From contig CALUUN010000005.1 of the NCBI GenBank assembly GCA_944323995.1, positions 1-64,000 on the forward strand: DNA of 64,000 nt. Direction: 5' to 3'. This DNA comes from Candidatus Gastranaerophilales bacterium (GTDB taxonomy: Bacteria; Cyanobacteriota; Vampirovibrionia; Gastranaerophilales; Gastranaerophilaceae). A model generated the notes under the pieces. That model did not search any database and had not been told where the DNA came from. It saw only the letters and a program-made list of their open reading frames with translations. Shown in pieces: positions 59,746 through 64,000 of this stretch. A program made the translations under genes and the position numbers. Position 1 is the stretch's first letter. Every line of letters starts with the position of its first letter.

Positions 59746-60709
59746 CTTTACATATTGCTATTCCGTTAGCTGTGTTGTGGTTGCAAAAATAAGTTCCAGG
59801 GCCGCGATAAAATTTACCACAATTTCCATAATAATCATATCTGTGATTATCTCCCACCCACATTATTGGTGAGTTGCTAGGTGCTTCACTAAAAGCGGTC
59901 ATTAACTTATTAAAATGATTCGTCGAATTTTTCAAACTGTAGTATTCATTAAATGTCGGCATGTTTTTAGTGCCATCGCATGCTTTAACCGCGCCCGCCC
60001 AATAGTCTTCATCATATCTACAGCCTTTTTCAATACCATATCTGCCACTTTTGAACATTTCCTGACATTCAGCATAAGTTACAGGTTCAGGATAAAATGG
60101 TTTGCCGTAGCAGATGCCGTCTTTTTCAATGAAGCATTCGTGTTTTAATGAATTAACATTTATAGAGCCGATATCTTTATCTGATGTGTTTGGTTTTGCA
60201 AATCCTGTTACATCGTATAAAATTGCTATGCTTGAAGCTGTTGATGCAAATCTGTTATTATATGGCTCCTGTTTCGTTTGCGGATTGTATGCAATGAGTG
60301 CGTTTACGCCGTTTGCAAATTGTACAGCTACTGTTTCTGTGCCCCAATCTTTTTGACCCATGTCTTCTGCATTTTTTATTTTTTCAATTTCAATGGCTTC
60401 TGAATCTTCATTCCATACTACGGTGTCGGAAAAGCACTCTGTAATATTTTTATTGTTACATATTTTGGTTATTTTTATATATTTTTTTAATTCATTTATA
60501 AAATCTGTCGTAGATGCATATCCTGCAAGTTCTCCTGCTATATTCATCTGATCAGTCGCAACTTTTAGTCTTTTTTCAAAAATATCCTTGGCTGTATCCC
60601 ATGCCTTTTCCTGATAATTTTGTATTAAAGTCGGGATTGTTAATGCCGCCACTATACCTATGATTGCAAGAGTTATCAGTACCTCCGCAAGTGTAAATGC
60701 TTTTTTCAT
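59741..60709 (-). CDS. Type IV prepilin / pseudopilin-like protein
   Basis: The 322-residue protein starts MKKAFTLAEVLITLAIIGIV, the prepilin signature, with Ala before the methylated Phe and Glu at +5. A large Cys-rich C-terminal part (CFIEKDGICYGKPFYPEP, GCRYDEDYWAGAVKACDG) is likely the exposed globular domain. It would be cleaved by the PilD-type peptidase and assembled into a pilus or secretion pseudopilus. GAGGAT precedes the ATG. Its leader is much shorter than that of the prepilin at 5950. The AT-rich region at 60710-60859 upstream shows no other gene. Confidence 0.85.
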   Translation of the reverse strand: MKKAFTLAEVLITLAIIGIVAALTIPTLIQNYQEKAWDTAKDIFEKRLKVATDQMNIAGELAGYASTTDFINELKKYIKITKICNNKNITECFSDTVVWNEDSEAIEIEKIKNAEDMGQKDWGTETVAVQFANGVNALIAYNPQTKQEPYNNRFASTASSIAILYDVTGFAKPNTSDKDIGSINVNSLKHECFIEKDGICYGKPFYPEPVTYAECQEMFKSGRYGIEKGCRYDEDYWAGAVKACDGTKNMPTFNEYYSLKNSTNHFNKLMTAFSEAPSNSPIMWVGDNHRYDYYGNCGKFYRGPGTYFCNHNTANGIAICKE

Positions 60710-60859
60710 ATTTTATCCTCTTTACCATGTAATACATACATATTATACACTTAAACTTTGTAAATATTGCATGATATATAATAATATTTACGATATTTTA
60801 CAAAATATAGCTGAAATATTATTATTACTTTTTTATCTATATAACATTAATATTTATAT

Positions 60860-61171
60860 ATGAAGAAAAAATTAGGCAGTAAAATAAAAGAAATTCGCAA
60901 GCTGCGCAACCTGACACAGGAGCAGCTTTCCGAGCTTATCTTAATAGAGCCGGCATCTTTGTGCGCAATTGAAAACGGTCGTGCGTTTCCGTCACTGGTT
61001 ACGTTGGAAAGGCTTGCAAAGGCGCTTGAAGTGGAGCCGGTGCGATTTTTTGAATTTCGCGAAGAAAAAACAATTGATGAAAAAAGATCATCAATTGTTG
61101 AAAATATAAACAAACTTTCTGATAATCAGATAGAGAACTTGTACGATTATCTTAAAATTTTTATTTCTTAG
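60860..61171 (+). CDS. XRE-family helix-turn-helix regulator
   Basis: The 103-residue protein has an N-terminal Cro/C1-type HTH (LGSKIKEIRKLRNLTQEQLSELILIEPASLCAIENGRAFPSLVTLERLAKALEVEPVRFF) and a short acidic/basic helical tail. It would bind DNA as a dimer. The tail has no ligand-binding domain. TAATAT lies exactly six bases before the ATG, with TTACTT 17 bases further upstream and no Shine-Dalgarno site, so it is likely leaderless. The regulated gene is unknown. The divergent prepilin is one candidate. The 3' end overlaps the dapL-type gene by four bases. Confidence 0.88.
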   Translation: MKKKLGSKIKEIRKLRNLTQEQLSELILIEPASLCAIENGRAFPSLVTLERLAKALEVEPVRFFEFREEKTIDEKRSSIVENINKLSDNQIENLYDYLKIFIS

Positions 61172-62409
61172 TAATAGAAACCGTCAGCTTTCATTCTGTC
61201 GATGACTTCCTGCAATTGTTCGTCAGAGCATACATAAGACAGTCTGAAAAATCCTTCGCCGCAGTTGCCGAAAGCTGTTCCCGGAACAACAACGATACCG
61301 GATTTGCTTAACAAATCCTCGCAGAATTCAAACGATGTTTTGTATTTTCTCGGGATAGGCATCCACAGGTAGAAGGTTGTATGCGGAACTTTAGACATAT
61401 CCCAGCCGAGTTCGGTAAACCCTTTTACCATAATGGCTTGCTTATGTTTATAGCCGAGGTTGCCCTGTGCGATATAGTCATCACCTTCTTTAGAATTAAG
61501 GATTTCGGCGCAGGCCTTTTGCAGAGCTTTGAAAATACCGTTGTCTATGGTGGATTTGCCTTTGCCCAGACGCTGTACGACGAACTCGTTTCCGCAAACC
61601 CAGCCGAGTCTCCAGCCGGTTACGGCATAAGGTTTTGAAAAACTGTGAAATTCTACCGCAATATCTTTGGCGCCTTCGATTTCAAACACACTGAAAGGTT
61701 TTTCGTCCTCGCTGAAATAGAGATCAGAATATGCCAGATCAGATATTAAAAGTATTTTATGTTTTTTGCAAAAATCCACTGCAGATTTTACATATTCTCT
61801 TGTAGCGCTTACGCCCAGCGGATTGTTCGGGTAGTTTATTATTAATGCTTTCAGGTTTTCGGGGTTATAGCCTTGTTTTACAAAGTTTTCAAAAACCTCA
61901 TCCAAATCCGGCATATAATTGTTTTCCCGTGTCAAAGGAATATGGTAAGCCAGACCGCCTGCACATTGTATAAACTGCAAATACGAAGCATAACACGGAT
62001 CCGGAACCATTATGATATCTTTGTCGGTTTCTTTCTGGGTAATTAAAAACCTGATTAAGTTTGCAATACCTTCTTTTGAACCCACAAGCGAATAGATTTC
62101 TTTATCCGGGTCCAGCTCAACGCCGAAACGATTTTTCATTCTCAAAGCAACCGCTTTTCTGAAATAATCTTCGCCTTTTGGGGTTGAATAGGTATGAATA
62201 CCGTCTTCGTCAAGAATTTCTTTTAATCTTTCAACCAGAGCTTTGGGCGGGTTTGCTGTCGGCGCACCCATTGAAAGCGAAATCGGCGCTCTGTTTTTTG
62301 CAACCAGCTCGGGTTTTAATTTTGCGGTCTGTTCTTTTAGTTTAAACATTATGTAAGTATCTAAAGACATAACGTCTTTGTTGAATAAATTTTCTTTAAA
62401 GCTGCTCAT
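61168..62409 (-). CDS. LL-diaminopimelate aminotransferase-like class I/II aminotransferase
   Basis: The 413-residue PLP enzyme shows the DapL2/aspartate-aminotransferase pattern: SLMGAPTANPP-like LSMGAPTANPP, YSTPKGEDYFRKAV, LIINYPNNPLGVSA, LISDLAYSDLYF, the PLP-lysine segment EFHSFSKPYAVTGWRLGWVCG, and a C-terminal FFRLSYVCSDE. Diaminopimelate synthesis by the aminotransferase route, with lysA elsewhere in the window, is a reasonable assignment. Other amino-acid substrates are possible. I used the second of two consecutive ATGs (62409), which sits better after GGAGG. It overlaps the mlaF stop. Confidence 0.75.
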   Translation of the reverse strand: MSSFKENLFNKDVMSLDTYIMFKLKEQTAKLKPELVAKNRAPISLSMGAPTANPPKALVERLKEILDEDGIHTYSTPKGEDYFRKAVALRMKNRFGVELDPDKEIYSLVGSKEGIANLIRFLITQKETDKDIIMVPDPCYASYLQFIQCAGGLAYHIPLTRENNYMPDLDEVFENFVKQGYNPENLKALIINYPNNPLGVSATREYVKSAVDFCKKHKILLISDLAYSDLYFSEDEKPFSVFEIEGAKDIAVEFHSFSKPYAVTGWRLGWVCGNEFVVQRLGKGKSTIDNGIFKALQKACAEILNSKEGDDYIAQGNLGYKHKQAIMVKGFTELGWDMSKVPHTTFYLWMPIPRKYKTSFEFCEDLLSKSGIVVVPGTAFGNCGEGFFRLSYVCSDEQLQEVIDRMKADGFYY

Positions 62410-63131
62410 CATTCCTCCATCATTTTCATCGGGCCATCCAAAGATGCGGTAACAAACTGTTTTGTGTATTCGTTATCCTGTTTCAGCATATCATCCGGAG
62501 TACCCTCGAAAACTATTTTACCGTTGTACAACATAATAACTCTGTCTGCGGTTCTTGTAATTGTTGACATCTGGTGAGTTACAACAATTGACGCCGCATT
62601 TGTTTCTTCTTTTAATCTTACTATATAATCCTCAATCAAAGTTGACGAAATCGGATCAAGCCCTGCAGTGGGTTCATCGTAAAGAATAGATTTGGGTTCG
62701 GTTACAATGGCGCGTGCAAAACTTACGCGTTTTTGCATACCTCCGGAAAGCTCCGACGGATAAAGTTTCTCAATCCCTTTTAACCCGACCAGTTCAAGTT
62801 TTTGGGCAACAATTTCTTTAATTTGTTCTTCGGAGTATTTTTTTCTTAAGTCGCGTCTTTCGTGGAGCGCAAAAGCGATATTATCTTCAACATCCAGAGA
62901 ATCAAACAGTGCCGAATACTGAAAAACCATTGCGATATCGCCTTCGGAGGTAATAATTTCGCCGCTGTCTTTCGGGATAAGCCCGCAGATAAGTTTCAGC
63001 ACCGTACTTTTGCCCGAGCCGCTGAATCCCACAATCGCAAGCGTTTCTTTGTCGTTAACTTTAAAAGAAACGTTATCAATGACTGTTTTATTCCCGAATT
63101 TTTTTACTAAGTTTTTAACTTCAATACTCAT
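62409..63131 (-). CDS. ABC transporter ATP-binding protein, MlaF-type
   Basis: The 240-residue ATPase has Walker A VGFSGSGKSTVLKLI, Q-loop VFQYSALFDS, signature LSGGMQKRVSFARAI, Walker B SILYDEPTAGLDP and the switch His in VVTHQMSTI. FALHERRD and the ATPase type belong to the MlaF/Mkl group that works with an MlaE permease in phospholipid transport to or from the outer membrane. It follows mlaE by 20 bases. The MlaD substrate-binding protein is not seen here. Confidence 0.9.
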   Translation of the reverse strand: MSIEVKNLVKKFGNKTVIDNVSFKVNDKETLAIVGFSGSGKSTVLKLICGLIPKDSGEIITSEGDIAMVFQYSALFDSLDVEDNIAFALHERRDLRKKYSEEQIKEIVAQKLELVGLKGIEKLYPSELSGGMQKRVSFARAIVTEPKSILYDEPTAGLDPISSTLIEDYIVRLKEETNAASIVVTHQMSTITRTADRVIMLYNGKIVFEGTPDDMLKQDNEYTKQFVTASLDGPMKMMEE

Positions 63132-63151
63132 GCTTGTACTTTCTTATTTTA

Positions 63152-63961
63152 TTAAAAGAAAAACGCTATTGCAAATATCATATCCCATATAACAATAGCA
63201 ACAAAAGACCAGACAACGGCCTTTGTTGTGGCAAGTCCGACGCCTTTTGCGCCGCCTGACGCAAAATATCCGCACGAACAGCTTATTAAAGCGATTGTTC
63301 CGCCGAAAAATACCGCTTTCAAAAGGCTTACCCACAGGTCTTTCATATAAATTCCGAGCCATGCCGAATCAAAGTACGCCATATAGCTCAAACCTGCGAA
63401 TAAATCTGATGTAATTGCGCCGGCTATAACTCCGACCGCCGCAGCAATTATGGTCACAAAAGGCATCATTATAATCCCTGACAGCACCCTGGGAACAAAA
63501 AGATACCCCACCGGATCAACTTTCAAAACCTTGATGGCGTCAATCTGTTCTGTAACCCGCATTGTTGCAAGTTCTGAAGCAAGCGAAGAACCTATCATTG
63601 AAATTATTGCAAAACCGGACATGATAACCGCCACTTCGCGTACGATTAATATTGACATCATCATACCGATAAAGTTTCCGCCGCCTTGTTTTACCATCTC
63701 CAGTGCAACCTGCGAGGTTATAATTATTGATGTCATTCCGACTATTGTAAGCGTTATGGGCAATGAACTTACGCCGAATCTGGAACACTGATAGATAAGT
63801 TCTTTCTTATCAATTTGTCCTTTTAAAATACATTTGATAACCTGAATACCGTTTACGGTTATTTTGCCTAAAGTATCCAAAAAATCCGCAAAAAGTTCAA
63901 ACATACCTTTGAAAATTTTATACGTTGCAGATTGTTTGTAGTATTTTTGCAGTGTCCCCAT
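63152..63961 (-). CDS. MlaE-type ABC transporter permease
   Basis: The 269-residue permease has about five membrane helices and the MlaE/TGD1 pattern: GVSSLPITLTIVGMTSIIITSQVALEMVKQGGG, MSGFAIISMIGSSLASELATMRVTEQIDAIKVLKVDPVGYLFVPRV. It moves phospholipids with MlaF. The ATG at 63961 (MGTLQKYYK) is chosen because TTGACA, an 18-base spacer and TATAAT end six bases before it, so it is probably leaderless. A longer frame to 63997 is less likely. The transcription unit is mlaE-mlaF-dapL. Confidence 0.9.
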   Translation of the reverse strand: MGTLQKYYKQSATYKIFKGMFELFADFLDTLGKITVNGIQVIKCILKGQIDKKELIYQCSRFGVSSLPITLTIVGMTSIIITSQVALEMVKQGGGNFIGMMMSILIVREVAVIMSGFAIISMIGSSLASELATMRVTEQIDAIKVLKVDPVGYLFVPRVLSGIIMMPFVTIIAAAVGVIAGAITSDLFAGLSYMAYFDSAWLGIYMKDLWVSLLKAVFFGGTIALISCSCGYFASGGAKGVGLATTKAVVWSFVAIVIWDMIFAIAFFF

Positions 63962-63967
63962 AAAATG

Positions 63968-63997
63968 ATTATACAAAAAAATCCGTCCGGATGTCAA
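63968..63997 (-). promoter_or_regulatory. Promoter of the mlaE operon
   Basis: TTGACA (63992-63997) and TATAAT (63968-63973) on the minus strand are 18 bases apart and place the predicted start of transcription at the mlaE ATG. Confidence 0.82.
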
Positions 63998-64000
63998 TTT

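Overview
The window is 64 kb of an AT-rich, gene-dense bacterial chromosome, with genes on both strands, short operons and almost no mobile DNA. I saw no insertion sequence, phage block, CRISPR array or rRNA. Gene content points to a diderm bacterium: an Mla-type lipid transporter, peptidoglycan genes, LL-diaminopimelate aminotransferase, type IV prepilins with a dedicated peptidase, and a SigF-like sigma factor beside that peptidase. Several small proteins of unknown family carry an N-terminal 'F-x-G/A' signature. Together these suggest an uncultured, host-associated, non-photosynthetic member of the Cyanobacteriota (Gastranaerophilales, 'Melainabacteria'). The lineage is inferred from gene style, not from a marker-gene tree.

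Layout. 1-310: nested tandem repeats upstream of an ATP-type PEP carboxykinase. 2-10 kb: ferredoxin, phosphopentomutase, a group-2 sigma factor, a thioredoxin-like anchor protein, a prepilin gene interrupted at a run of nine Gs, FolE2, an M49-like peptidase, RlmH and an MscS channel. 10.8-11.4 kb: two tRNA-Gly genes and a probable small RNA. 11.4-16 kb: parvulin, M24 aminopeptidase, TrmH, DnaA, RuvA. 16-17.8 kb: sigF-like and pilD operon. 17.9-21.8 kb: gatC, pyrG, an SLC45-like transporter. 21.9-25.8 kb: winged-helix protein, two tandem thymidylate-kinase-like genes, a YhaM-like HD protein, a GNAT protein. 25.9-29.1 kb: two zinc dehydrogenases, a 51-aa microprotein, rplU-rpmA. 29.1-35 kb: murF-mraY-murD-ftsW-murG. 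35-44.9 kb: glyS, prfB with programmed frameshift, PHP protein, RNase PH, two tandem secreted coiled-coil proteins, a family-4 uracil-DNA glycosylase, an M16 peptidase. 44.9-52 kb: nanE-nanK-type cluster, a UbiA-family protein, lysA, cdaA, yitT, a phosphoglycerate-dehydrogenase-like gene. 52-60.7 kb: lineage-type hypothetical genes, pgpH-ybeY-dgkA, mazG, another prepilin. 60.9-64 kb: an XRE regulator and the mlaE-mlaF-dapL operon, whose promoter lies at the very end of the window.

Themes. Cell-envelope work dominates: murein precursors, undecaprenol kinase, Mla and DAP metabolism. A diadenylate cyclase (CdaA) and a PgpH-type phosphodiesterase imply c-di-AMP signalling. Pilus functions appear as SigF, PilD and two prepilins. 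NanE plus a ROK kinase suggest use of host amino sugars. Many genes have a strong -10 box exactly six bases before the ATG, the geometry of leaderless mRNAs. Others have normal Shine-Dalgarno sites and extended -10 (TGnTATAAT) promoters. The most notable single observation is the G9 tract that separates a prepilin's promoter and start codon from its coding frame. One added G would restore the gene, so it may be phase-variable.
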